Part shown: piece after piece, positions 24,801 to 32,615 of the stretch
How the letters are laid out: the number at the start of each line of letters is the position of its first letter
How positions within the stretch are numbered: position 1 is the first letter of the stretch
NCBI GenBank assembly: GCA_030746555.1
Contig: JASLMK010000122.1
Location: 1-54,359 of the forward strand
DNA: 54,359 bases
Direction: 5' to 3'
Source of the DNA: Planctomycetota bacterium
GTDB taxonomy: Bacteria; Planctomycetota; UBA1135; GCA-002686595
Program-made: the position numbers and the translations under genes
The notes under the pieces: model-generated
What the model was told of the DNA's origin: nothing
The model's database searches: none
Seen by the model: the letters and a program-made list of their open reading frames with translations, nothing else

Positions 24801-27703
24801 CGCCCGAGCGCCTGCGCGTCGTCGGCGCGCGAACCCACAACCTGCGCGACCTCGACGTCGAGCTCCCGCGAGACGCCCTGACCGTCATCACCGGCCGATC
24901 GGGCTCGGGCAAGACTTCCCTGGCCCTGGACACGATCCATGCCGAGGGGCGCCGCCGGTTCGTCGAGTCCCTCTCGACCTACGCGCGCCAGTTCCTCGGT
25001 TCTCGGGACCGGCCGCCGGTCGAGCGCATCGAGGGCCTCGGGCCGTCGGTGGCGGTCGAGGCGCGGACGGCCCGCGGCGGTCCGCGCTCGACCGTGGCGA
25101 CCACGACCGAGATCCACGACCACCTGCGCGTCCTGTGGGCCCGGGCGGGGACGGCGCGCTGTCCCGACCACGGCCTGGCGCTCGAGCGAACGGACGCCAG
25201 CACCGTCGCCAGGCGCATCCTGCGCGGCTGCGCCGGTGAGCGCGGCTGGGTGCTGGCGCCGGTCCAGGGACCAGGTCGAGCGCTCGCCGGAGAGGGCGGG
25301 CGCACTCTGGCGGAGCACGTCGATGGCTGGCGCGCCGCCGGCTTCGTGCGCGCCCTGCTCGACGGCGAGGAAACGCGCTTCGAGGACCTTCCGCGGCGCC
25401 TCGGCAAGCGGCGCACCCTCGACCTCGTCGTGGATCGTTTGGCCTTCGACCGCGGCGTGCGTGCGCGCCTGTCGGAGGCGGTCGAGACGGCCGAATCCGT
25501 TGCGGGCGGCAGGGTCGCGGTCTTGACCCGCGGCGGCGAGCGCAGCGAGTACAGCACGCGGGGGAGCTGCACCGAGTGCGGGTTCCTCCTCGAACAGGTG
25601 CCCGAGCCGCGCCACTTCTCGTTCAACACCCACGCAGGGGCGTGCCCCGCCTGCGACGGGCTGGGGGAGCGGCCCGAGTGCAGCGAGGAGCTCCTGGTCT
25701 CCGCTCCCGACAGGCCCCTGTGCGACGGAGCGATCGCCGGCAAGCTGGGCCGCTATCTCGTCAAGGGGAAGGGCTACTACGAGCACCTCCTGCGGGCCGT
25801 GGCGCGCTCCCACCGCATCGACCTGGAGCGGCCCTGGCAGTCGCTGACTGCCCGGCAGCGGGCGCTCCTGGCGCGCGGCGTCGGGGCCCGAGAGAGCTAC
25901 ACGGCTTCACGCGAGCGGCACACGGCCAATGTCGACGTGGAGGAGAGCTTCCACTCCGACTGGCCCGGGCTCTGCGGCCACGTGGACGCCTGGTACCTGC
26001 GGGCCGAGGACCCCGAGTGGACCGAGACCCTCGAGTCCGTGATGACCCGCTCTCGCTGCCGCGCCTGCGAGGGGCGCCGCCTGCGTCGTGAGTGGGCCGC
26101 GGTGACCGTGGGGAGTCGGCGCCTGCCGGAGCTCTCGGCGAAGACCGTGGACGAGGCCCTCGTCTGGTTCGACCGCCTGCGCCTGCGCAAGGACCGCCGC
26201 GAGGCGGTCGCCCCCGTGCTCGGCGAGCTGCGCTCGCGCCTGGAGCTCTTGGCGCGGGTCGGCCTGGGATACCTGACTCTGGACCGGCCGACCGCGAGCC
26301 TCTCGGGCGGGGAGGCTCGGCGTGTGCGCCTCTCGGCCAGCCTCGGTTCCCGGCTGGTGGGCGTCTGCTACGTGCTCGACGAGCCAACGGTGGGCCTGCA
26401 TCCGCGAGACGTGGAGCGGCTGACCGCGGCTCTGCACGAGTTGCGCGACGGCGGCAACACGGTCCTCGTCGTGGAGCACGACCCGGCGCTGATGGAGGCG
26501 GCGGACTGGATCGTGGATCTGGGGCCGGGAGCGGGGGAGCAGGGAGGGCGGCTGGTGTGCGCGGGCACCCCCGACGAGGTGCGCTCCTGCGGCGACTCCC
26601 CGACGGGCGCTGCCCTGCGGGGCGAGCTCCATCCGGTTCGTCCCCTGCGCTGCGGCTCAGACAGCGCAGGCCGCGTGCGCCTTCGCGGTGCGGCCACGCA
26701 CAACCTGCGCAAGGTCGATCTCGACGTGCGCTACGGCGAGCTGCTCGGGATCTGCGGCCCCTCGGGCTCAGGCAAGAGCAGCCTGGTGATGGACACCCTC
26801 GTGCCTGCCCTGCGCGGCGAGGCGCCCGCGGGGCGCTGGCGGCGGCTGGAGGCTTTGCGCGGCGGCGGCGGGCGCGTGGTGAGCGTGGATGCGTCGCCCC
26901 TGGGGCGGACTCCCGCCAGCACCCCGGCGACCTACTCCGGGCTGCTCGAGCCCCTGAGGGCGCTCTTCGCGCGGACCCCCCAGGCGCGCATGCGCGGGTT
27001 CGGGCCGGCCCACTTCTCCTACAACTCCCCGCGCGGGCGCTGCGCGGGCTGCGAGGGGCGCGGCGCGGAGAAGGTGGAGATGCAGTTCCTGCCCGATCTG
27101 TGGCTGGTATGCGAGGAGTGCGACGGCCGCCGCTACCGCCCGGAGGTGCTGGAGGTCCACCACCGCGGCCGGAGCGTGGCCGACATCCTGGCGATGGACG
27201 TGGACACGGCCTTCGAGTTCCTGGAGCACCAGCCGCAGCCGCGCGAGATCCTCGGTGCCCTGCGCGATGTCGGCCTCGGCTACCTGGGCCTGGGCCAGTC
27301 CTCGACCACCCTGTCCGGGGGCGAAGCCCAGCGCCTGAAGCTGTGCACCGAGCTGCTGCGCGCCGGTGGCGGCGTGCGCAGCGTCATCGTGTTGGACGAG
27401 CCCACGACCGGTCTGCACGCCGCGGACGTGGCCCAGCTCGTCGCGGTCCTGGACCGACTCGTCGCGCGCGGCGACGCGGTCGTCGTCGTCGAGCACCACG
27501 TCGGCGTGCTGGCGGCGTGCGATCGCCTGGTGGAGATCGGCCCCGCCGGGGGCGCGGACGGGGGGCGCGTGATGGCGGACGGCACCCCGACCGAGCTGGC
27601 GTCGCACGCGGGTTCGGTCACGGGGCCGTTCCTGGCCGAGGCCCTGGCGGCCGCGCGAGTCCCCGGTCCCCGAGACCGGCGCAAGCAGGGGGCTGCGGGA
27701 TGA
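21887..27703 (+). CDS. uvrA: Double-length UvrA: two complete excinuclease ABC subunit A units fused, four ATPase domains
   Basis: UvrA finds bulky DNA lesions and loads UvrB in nucleotide excision repair. This protein has 1938 residues, twice the usual ~940. Unit 1 (about 1-955): Walker A GLSGSGKSS at 46, LSGGEAQRIRL near 504, YVLDEPSIGLH near 527, Walker A GVSGSGKST near 655, signature near 844. Unit 2 (about 970-1938): GRSGSGKTS near 1003, LSGGEARRVRL near 1471, GPSGSGKSS near 1624, LSGGEAQRLKL near 1810. The C-terminal lesion-contacting zinc finger (CETC...CEDC, CAGC...CEEC) is kept in both. Unit 2 has changed one N-terminal zinc site (RCPDHG). Fused UvrAs are known in some lineages, for example chlamydiae. 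It overlaps the XPB gene by 4 bases. Confidence 0.97.
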   Translation: MSAARAENPPVAGGSRGALRIRGARQHNLADVDLELPRDKLVAITGLSGSGKSSLAFDTLFREGQRRFLETLSAYARQFLGRMEKPDVDAVEGLSPTIAVDQKSIARGSRSTVGTLTEIVDHLRVLYARAGRPHCPGCRLSVRRQTPEAIVAAILADHAGARVQVLAPVVRGRKGAHRKLLSDLRRTGLVRARIDGELRRLEEVEALERYRLHTIEAVVDRLKPDPEQPARLREAVEGALELGGGDLLVVADDGERTFSTQRSCPGCGEEVPPLEPRLFSFNSPHGACPACEGLGFVRRASERAIVRDPSLSLREGALSVTRASGGALLFPRVDFAFLERVGEAHGFDLDTPWGELGADARATVLHGTGDERFPDSSSWSGRRYRGKARWMRRFRGVLPAILRAQDSGALKRMARRLLAEEVCAACDGSRLRPAANAVLLGETPLADLVAGPVADLPELLDALSLEPREARIARDLLAEVHRRVEFLLGLGLGYLTLDRRADTLSGGEAQRIRLAAQLGAGLQGVTYVLDEPSIGLHPRDQAQLLDALRSLRDGGNSVLVVEHDEATLRAADHLVDVGPGAGRSGGRIVASGPPAVVARAKSPTGSLLRGEIAMPAPSERRAGTAGELVVRGARAHNLAGIDVAFPLGRLVAVTGVSGSGKSTLVDGILRRAGERHLGREAPPPLEHERVEGLDLVDELVVIDAAPIGRTPRSNPATYTGALGPIRELFASLPESKLRGYSRSRFSFNVAGGRCETCQGAGALLVELQFLAPVTVTCEDCGGRRFQAATLDVRYAGRSIADVLDLTVDEALELFCDHPRIARPLALCREIGIGYLTLGQPSTTLSGGEAQRIKLAKELARKPRRHTLYLLDEPTTGLHAADVARLLAALQTLVERGHTVIVVEHDLSLVWACDHVIDLGPEGGDGGGRIVVEGTPERLIGCPASHTGSALRAAREARVPEPGEAPASGAPSAPERLRVVGARTHNLRDLDVELPRDALTVITGRSGSGKTSLALDTIHAEGRRRFVESLSTYARQFLGSRDRPPVERIEGLGPSVAVEARTARGGPRSTVATTTEIHDHLRVLWARAGTARCPDHGLALERTDASTVARRILRGCAGERGWVLAPVQGPGRALAGEGGRTLAEHVDGWRAAGFVRALLDGEETRFEDLPRRLGKRRTLDLVVDRLAFDRGVRARLSEAVETAESVAGGRVAVLTRGGERSEYSTRGSCTECGFLLEQVPEPRHFSFNTHAGACPACDGLGERPECSEELLVSAPDRPLCDGAIAGKLGRYLVKGKGYYEHLLRAVARSHRIDLERPWQSLTARQRALLARGVGARESYTASRERHTANVDVEESFHSDWPGLCGHVDAWYLRAEDPEWTETLESVMTRSRCRACEGRRLRREWAAVTVGSRRLPELSAKTVDEALVWFDRLRLRKDRREAVAPVLGELRSRLELLARVGLGYLTLDRPTASLSGGEARRVRLSASLGSRLVGVCYVLDEPTVGLHPRDVERLTAALHELRDGGNTVLVVEHDPALMEAADWIVDLGPGAGEQGGRLVCAGTPDEVRSCGDSPTGAALRGELHPVRPLRCGSDSAGRVRLRGAATHNLRKVDLDVRYGELLGICGPSGSGKSSLVMDTLVPALRGEAPAGRWRRLEALRGGGGRVVSVDASPLGRTPASTPATYSGLLEPLRALFARTPQARMRGFGPAHFSYNSPRGRCAGCEGRGAEKVEMQFLPDLWLVCEECDGRRYRPEVLEVHHRGRSVADILAMDVDTAFEFLEHQPQPREILGALRDVGLGYLGLGQSSTTLSGGEAQRLKLCTELLRAGGGVRSVIVLDEPTTGLHAADVAQLVAVLDRLVARGDAVVVVEHHVGVLAACDRLVEIGPAGGADGGRVMADGTPTELASHAGSVTGPFLAEALAAARVPGPRDRRKQGAAG

Positions 27704-29466
27704 GTGTGCGCCCTGACAACCCGCTCATCGTCCAGGGAGATCGCAGCCTGATGCTGCACACGGTTTGTCCGGTGACGGACGACCAGGGCCGTGCCCTGAA
27801 GGATGACGACGGCCAGCCCATGACGCGCGAGCACCCGCGCTTCGCCGAGGCACGGGATGCCCTGAGCCAGTTCGCCGAGCTCGAGAAGAGCCCCGACTAC
27901 CTGCACACCTATCGCATCACTCCCGTCTCGGTCTGGAACGCGGCGGCATTGGGGCTTGACGCACAGACGATCGCTCAGGTCCTCGAGGAGTACGCCTGCG
28001 TCCCGGTTCCTCCCAACGTCCTGCAGGAGGTGGGCGAGTGGATCGAACGCTACGGGGTGCTGCGCATCGTGAGCCGCGGCGATCGCTTCGAGCTGGAGAG
28101 CGACGACCCCGCCGTCCTGGCCGACGTGCTCGGGTACCGGGAGATCGCTCGTTTGGTCGAGAACGAGGGGGGGCGCGTGCTGGTTCCGGCCCTGGCGCGC
28201 GGCACGATCAAGCAGGCGCTGATGCGCGTCGGCTATCCGGTGGACGACCGCGGAGGCTACCTGGCCGGAGACGCCCTGGAGATTTCCCTGCGCGAGCGCT
28301 CCCTGGCGGGGGAGCCCTTCGCCGTGCGCCCCTACCAGGAGCTCGCCGCCCAGGGCTTCTACGCCGGGGGCAGCGTCCTGGGCGGCAATGGCGTCGTCGC
28401 CCTGCCCTGCGGGGCGGGCAAGACGATCGTCGGTATGCGCGTGATGAGCCTCGTGCGCACCAAGACCCTGATCTTGACGACCAACACCGTCGCCGTGCAC
28501 CAGTGGCGGCGCGAGCTGCTCGACAAGACCGAGCTGCGGGAGGACCAGGTGGGCGAGTACACCGGCGAGGGCAAGAGCGTCTGCGACGTGACGATCTCGA
28601 CCTACCAGATGCTCACCTGGCGTCGTACGAAGACGGAGGAGTTCGAGCACTTCGGGCTCTTCTCGAGGGAGAACTGGGGGCTGGTGATCTACGACGAGGT
28701 GCACCTGTTGCCGGCCCCGGTCTTCCGCGTCACCGCGGACCTGCAGGCGCGCCGGCGCTTGGGGCTGACGGCGACCTTGGTGCGCGAGGACGGCAAGGAG
28801 GACGAGGTCTTCTGCCTGATCGGCCCCAAGCGCTACGACATTCCTTGGAAGGTGCTGGAGCAGCAGGGCTTCATCGCTCCGGCGACCTGCATCGAGGTGC
28901 GGGTGCCCCTCGACGACCACCTGCGGTCTACCTACGCCTCGGCGGACGCCCGAGGCAAGTTCCGCGTGGCGTCGGAGAACCCGGCCAAGGACGAGGTGGT
29001 CGACCTGCTCGTCGAGCGCCACGCCGACGGCCGGGTGCTCGTGATCGGGCAGTACCTGTCCCAGCTGGAGTCCCTGGCGCGGCGGCTGAAGGCTCCGCTG
29101 ATCACGGGCAAGACCCCCAACGCGGATCGGCAGGAGCTGTACCAGGCCTTCCGGCAGGGCAGCGAGCGCCTGCTGGTGGTCAGCAAGGTCGGCAACTTCG
29201 CGATCGACCTGCCCGACGCCAACGTCGCGATCCAGGTCTCGGGGACCTTCGGCTCCCGTCAGGAGGAGGCCCAGCGCCTGGGCCGCATCCTGCGGCCGAA
29301 GTCGGACGGCTCCGGGGCGGTCTTCTACTCCGTCGTGACCCTCGGCTCCCGGGACCAGGAGTTCGCGGAGAAGCGTCAGCTGTTCCTGACCGAGCAGGGC
29401 TACACCTACCAGATCACCGAGCCCGCGCACTTCGTCGAGAGCCTGGAGCCGGGAGCGCCCGCGTGA
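27700..29466 (+). CDS. XPB/Ssl2-type superfamily 2 DNA helicase
   Basis: XPB unwinds or translocates DNA in archaeal and eukaryotic nucleotide excision repair; some bacteria have it. The ATG at 27700 overlaps the uvrA stop (ATGA), giving 588 residues. Residues 8-125 match the XPB N-terminal/Helicase_C_3 type domain (LIVQGDRSLML, HTYRITPVSVWNAAALGL, PVPPNVLQEV). The helicase core has ALPCGAGKTIVG (233-244), YDEVH (331-335), TATLVREDG with the XPB RED motif (about 361-363), and motif VI QRLGRILRPKSDG near 525. Linked to uvrA on one side and an XPB-associated protein on the other, it probably works in lesion processing; this is inference. Confidence 0.95.
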   Translation: MSVRPDNPLIVQGDRSLMLHTVCPVTDDQGRALKDDDGQPMTREHPRFAEARDALSQFAELEKSPDYLHTYRITPVSVWNAAALGLDAQTIAQVLEEYACVPVPPNVLQEVGEWIERYGVLRIVSRGDRFELESDDPAVLADVLGYREIARLVENEGGRVLVPALARGTIKQALMRVGYPVDDRGGYLAGDALEISLRERSLAGEPFAVRPYQELAAQGFYAGGSVLGGNGVVALPCGAGKTIVGMRVMSLVRTKTLILTTNTVAVHQWRRELLDKTELREDQVGEYTGEGKSVCDVTISTYQMLTWRRTKTEEFEHFGLFSRENWGLVIYDEVHLLPAPVFRVTADLQARRRLGLTATLVREDGKEDEVFCLIGPKRYDIPWKVLEQQGFIAPATCIEVRVPLDDHLRSTYASADARGKFRVASENPAKDEVVDLLVERHADGRVLVIGQYLSQLESLARRLKAPLITGKTPNADRQELYQAFRQGSERLLVVSKVGNFAIDLPDANVAIQVSGTFGSRQEEAQRLGRILRPKSDGSGAVFYSVVTLGSRDQEFAEKRQLFLTEQGYTYQITEPAHFVESLEPGAPA

Positions 29467-31595
29467 GCGCCTCGCAACCGTCCGGGCGCCGCAAGAGCGC
29501 AGCGCGGGGTGGGGTCGCCCGCCCGCGTCAGCGGCGCCGTGGGAAGGGCCCGGTGGCGCGCGTCACCGCCGCCGACTGCGTGGAGGCGGTCGGTGTCGCC
29601 GATCTGGCGGACCTGTTCCGCTTCTGGGCCGGAGAGCAGGCCGCGCGCATGCCCGCCGACGAGGCGGACGTGCGAAGTCAGGTCCTGGAGTGGATGGAAG
29701 ACGACGACCATCTCCAGGCGCGCCTGGCCGGCATGGGCAAGCGCCTGCAGGCGATCCTCGACGTACACCTGGGGGCGCCGCGGAACGAGGTCCCTACGGT
29801 GGAGCTGCGCTCCCATCGCCAGCTGGCGTACCTGTCCGAGTACGACCTGCAGGCCTCCCTCGCGGTCCTGGAGCGCCACGTGCTCCTGGCCTCGGTGAAG
29901 AGCGCGGCGATGGCCCGCCACGGCGTCGCGGCCCACCAGGTTCCGCGCGATCTCGCGGAGCGCATCCTGCGCCTGCGGCGGGCCCAGCGCCGGGGCGTGT
30001 TCGACCGCACGACGCTCAAGGGGCACCTGGAGCGGCTGTACTCGGACCCCGCGCGCAAGACCCGCATCAGCGCCGGCCGCCTGCGGGAGATGTACAAGAT
30101 GTACTCGGAGGAGCCCGCGGCGGTGGCCCGCATCGAACGCCTCCCCGACGGCCTGCGGCAGCTCGTCGAGAAGGCCGTCATGCAGTTCGGCGGGGTCCTG
30201 CCGCGCTCCCTGTTCGAGCGCATCGAGACGGATCTGCCGCACTGGAACGGACGGCGCTGGGGGATGATCCTGGAGGAGTCCTTGGTCGGGACGGTCGGGC
30301 GCCTGGACCTCGCCCGCTACGGGCTCCAACACACCGACGAGACACTGCTGGTGTTCAATGAGGTGACCCTGGCCTGGCTGCGGCGCGTCGCCGTTCCCGG
30401 CGACCCCGACGCTCCGCACGATGAGGCCTCCCTGGGTGTCGACCTCGTCTCGAACCTCTCGCGCTTCATCGGCTACATCCTCGACCACAACGTGCGCTTC
30501 ACCGTGCGCGGCGAGATCTTCAAGACCACTGAGCGGCGCATCCTGCAGGAGCTGATCCCCAATCCCGGGAGGGAGCTCGAGCGCAGCGAGGTGCTCAACT
30601 TCATCTTCCGCTTCGCACGGCGCGAGGGGCTGATCGAGGGCACTGGCGAGAGGGCCTTCGCCCTGACCCCCGCCAGTCGGGAGTGGGAGCCGCAAGCGCT
30701 CGACCAGAAGCTGTCCACTCTGCTCGCCTACGCCGTCGAGGAGACTCAGCTTGGAGGCGAGTACTTCCACCAGGCGCGCCTGCGGCGTATCTACCTGCGG
30801 TTGCTCAAGCGCTCCGAACCGGAGGTCTGGTACGACCTGATGTACCTGCCGTTCCTGGCGCGGAACACCTACCTGGCCAGCCTGGACGACCTGGCCGTGG
30901 AGGACCACTTCGCCGAGGGTGCCGGCGTCGCCGCTCGCGGCGCCATGGACGACCTCCAGCGGCTGGCCTGGAACCTGGTCCACTGGGTGCGCAAGCGCTT
31001 GTACCTGCTGGGTGTGGTCGACCTGGGATACGACCGGCGCGGACACCCGGTCGCGGTGCGGCTGACCCGCACCGGTGCGCGCCTGCTGGGCGGCGTGAGC
31101 GTGGCCGCGGACGAGGCGCCGGGCATGGGGAACCTGGTCGTCACTCCCGACTACGAGGTCGTGCTGTTCCCGACCGGCGACGACGCCGAGCTGGTCCACG
31201 ACCTCGATCGCTTCTGCACCCGCGAGAAGCGCGGCTACCTGATCCACTTCCGGATCCACGAGAAGGGCGTCGCGCGCGCCCTGTCGGAGGGCATGTCCCT
31301 GCCACGGCTGGTCGCCGTGCTCGAGGAGCACTCCCGGACGCCTGTGCCCCAGAACGTCCTCTACTCGATCCGCGACTGGGCCTGCCGCGCCGGCCTGATC
31401 ACCCTGGACCGCAAGGGAGTGCTGCGCTGCGACAACTCGGAGGTGTTCGAGCGATTCCGCCGCGATCCGGGAGCGCGGCCGTACATCAGGCGCGTCGTCG
31501 ACGAGCGGACCATCGAGCTCAAGGGCGGTGCGACCCCGCGCAGGCAGTGTGCGCTGCTCTGCGACCTCGGCTACATCATCGAGCTCGCGGAGTGA
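29463..31595 (+). CDS. XPB-associated protein with helicase-associated (Helicase_C_3) domain
   Basis: The GTG at 29463 overlaps the helicase stop (GTGA) and gives 710 residues. The N-terminus is basic and disordered. Residues 45-540 are helical and winged-helix-like but not assignable. Residues 555-660 match the same domain found at the N-terminus of the adjacent XPB: VTPDYEVVLFP, VHDLDRFC, YLIHFRIHEKGVARALSEGMSL and PVPQNVLYSIRDWACR. Actinobacteria such as Mycobacterium tuberculosis encode a comparable protein next to XPB (Rv0862c beside Rv0861c, from memory). It may be the bacterial counterpart of an XPB partner such as the Bax1 nuclease of archaea, but I see no nuclease motif. The thiE-like gene overlaps its stop. 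Confidence 0.8.
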   Translation: MSASQPSGRRKSAARGGVARPRQRRRGKGPVARVTAADCVEAVGVADLADLFRFWAGEQAARMPADEADVRSQVLEWMEDDDHLQARLAGMGKRLQAILDVHLGAPRNEVPTVELRSHRQLAYLSEYDLQASLAVLERHVLLASVKSAAMARHGVAAHQVPRDLAERILRLRRAQRRGVFDRTTLKGHLERLYSDPARKTRISAGRLREMYKMYSEEPAAVARIERLPDGLRQLVEKAVMQFGGVLPRSLFERIETDLPHWNGRRWGMILEESLVGTVGRLDLARYGLQHTDETLLVFNEVTLAWLRRVAVPGDPDAPHDEASLGVDLVSNLSRFIGYILDHNVRFTVRGEIFKTTERRILQELIPNPGRELERSEVLNFIFRFARREGLIEGTGERAFALTPASREWEPQALDQKLSTLLAYAVEETQLGGEYFHQARLRRIYLRLLKRSEPEVWYDLMYLPFLARNTYLASLDDLAVEDHFAEGAGVAARGAMDDLQRLAWNLVHWVRKRLYLLGVVDLGYDRRGHPVAVRLTRTGARLLGGVSVAADEAPGMGNLVVTPDYEVVLFPTGDDAELVHDLDRFCTREKRGYLIHFRIHEKGVARALSEGMSLPRLVAVLEEHSRTPVPQNVLYSIRDWACRAGLITLDRKGVLRCDNSEVFERFRRDPGARPYIRRVVDERTIELKGGATPRRQCALLCDLGYIIELAE

Positions 31596-32236
31596 CGACC
31601 CCGCGACTTCCCGAACGCCTGCTGGCCCTGACCCCCGGGCGGACGCGGGACGCGGACGGCGCTGCGCGCCTGGCACGCTCGGTCGGGGCCGCCTGCGAGG
31701 CGGGCTTGCGCTCGGTCTTGATCCGTGAGCCGCTCCTGGGCGACGGAGACCTCCTGGTCCTCGCTCGGCGCCTGGTGGACCTCGCGCGCACGCTCCCCGG
31801 ACTCTGGATCGGGGTCCACGACCGGGTCCACGTGGCTCTCGCCGCCGGAGCCCACGGGGTCCACGTCGGCCATCGCTCCCTGACCGTGCGCGAAGCCCGC
31901 GGGGTCGCCGGCGAAGGGCTGTGCCTGGGATTCTCCGCCCACGAGCACGATGCTCCCTCGCTGCGGGAGGGAGCCGACTACCTGATCTTCGGGCCGCTCC
32001 ACGACACGCCCTCCAAGCGCGGTCTCCTGCCGCCGACGGGCCACGAGGCCCTGGCCCGCTGCGCCGGGAGCTTCCATGGGCCCGTGTGGGCCATCGGCGG
32101 CCTGCGCCTGGGGCGGGTCCGGGGCGCGCGGGAGGCGGGGGCCTTCGGCGTGGCCGTCCTCTCTGACCTGCTCGGCGCCCCCGATCCGGTCGAGCGAGCG
32201 AGAGCCTGGTGCGAGGAGCCCGCCTGCCGTGGCTGA
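31592..32236 (+). CDS. Thiamine phosphate synthase-like TIM barrel (ThiE/TenI family)
   Basis: The GTG at 31592 overlaps the previous stop (GTGA); 214 residues. ThiE motifs are GVHDRVHVALAAGAHGVHVGHRSL, LGFSAHE, GADYLIFGPLHDTPSKRG and VWAIGGLRLG. The pyrophosphate-loop Lys in PSKRG is kept. The usual QLRxK strand reads LIREPLLGD, so the Gln and Lys there are missing, as seen in TenI-type relatives. Either a divergent thiamine phosphate synthase or a TenI-like protein is possible. A thiL gene lies two genes downstream in the same run, which favours a thiamine role. Confidence 0.75.
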   Translation: MTTPRLPERLLALTPGRTRDADGAARLARSVGAACEAGLRSVLIREPLLGDGDLLVLARRLVDLARTLPGLWIGVHDRVHVALAAGAHGVHVGHRSLTVREARGVAGEGLCLGFSAHEHDAPSLREGADYLIFGPLHDTPSKRGLLPPTGHEALARCAGSFHGPVWAIGGLRLGRVRGAREAGAFGVAVLSDLLGAPDPVERARAWCEEPACRG

Positions 32237-32603
32237 CCCGCGCGCCCTCATCGGCTGGGTGCGGCGCGCCACGCTCCTGGCGGTGGTGGGCGGCGTCCTG
32301 TACGCGGTCTCGCGCTTCGAGCTCCTCGAGATGCCCGAAGACCGCTGCTCGCCGCTCCTGGCGATCGCCCCGGGGACGACCCTCGTCGTCGACCTGCGCG
32401 CGAAGGTCGTGGAGGTCGGGGACGTCGTGTTCCACGAAGGGGACGGCGGCGAGCTGTGGGTGGGACGGGTCGAGGCGCTGCGCGCCGGCGGCCTGTGGAT
32501 CGTGACCGACGCTCCGTCCTGTCCCGTTGCGGACAGCAGAACCCTGGGGGAGGTCGCGCCCGAACGCCTGCGCGGGCGCGTGGTCTTCGGAGGGAGCTGG
32601 TAG
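32229..32603 (+). CDS. Small membrane protein resembling S26 signal peptidase, catalytic residues absent
   Basis: The GTG at 32229 overlaps the thiE-like stop by 8 bases; 124 residues. One transmembrane helix lies at residues 8-28 (VRRATLLAVVGGVLYAVSRF). The rest has the beta-strand order of the signal peptidase I core: APGTTLVVDLR, VEVGDVVFHEGD, LWVGRVEALRAGGLWIVTD, DSRTLGEVAPERLRGRVVF. The catalytic Ser block (SMxP) appears as CSPLL and the Lys block (KR) as VGRV, so both catalytic residues are missing. It is therefore probably a non-catalytic relative or a coincidental similarity. No better family is recognised. Confidence 0.55.
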   Translation: MADPRALIGWVRRATLLAVVGGVLYAVSRFELLEMPEDRCSPLLAIAPGTTLVVDLRAKVVEVGDVVFHEGDGGELWVGRVEALRAGGLWIVTDAPSCPVADSRTLGEVAPERLRGRVVFGGSW

Positions 32604-32615
32604 GGGGGGGCGAGG

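Noticed and set aside
21776..25813. A 1345-codon minus-strand frame opposite uvrA, and similar long frames at 5406-9332 (+) and 29406-33350 (-)
   Set aside because: They lie antisense to or across clearly recognisable genes and have low-complexity Arg/Gly/Ala composition with no family motif. They are products of the high GC content, which makes stops rare.
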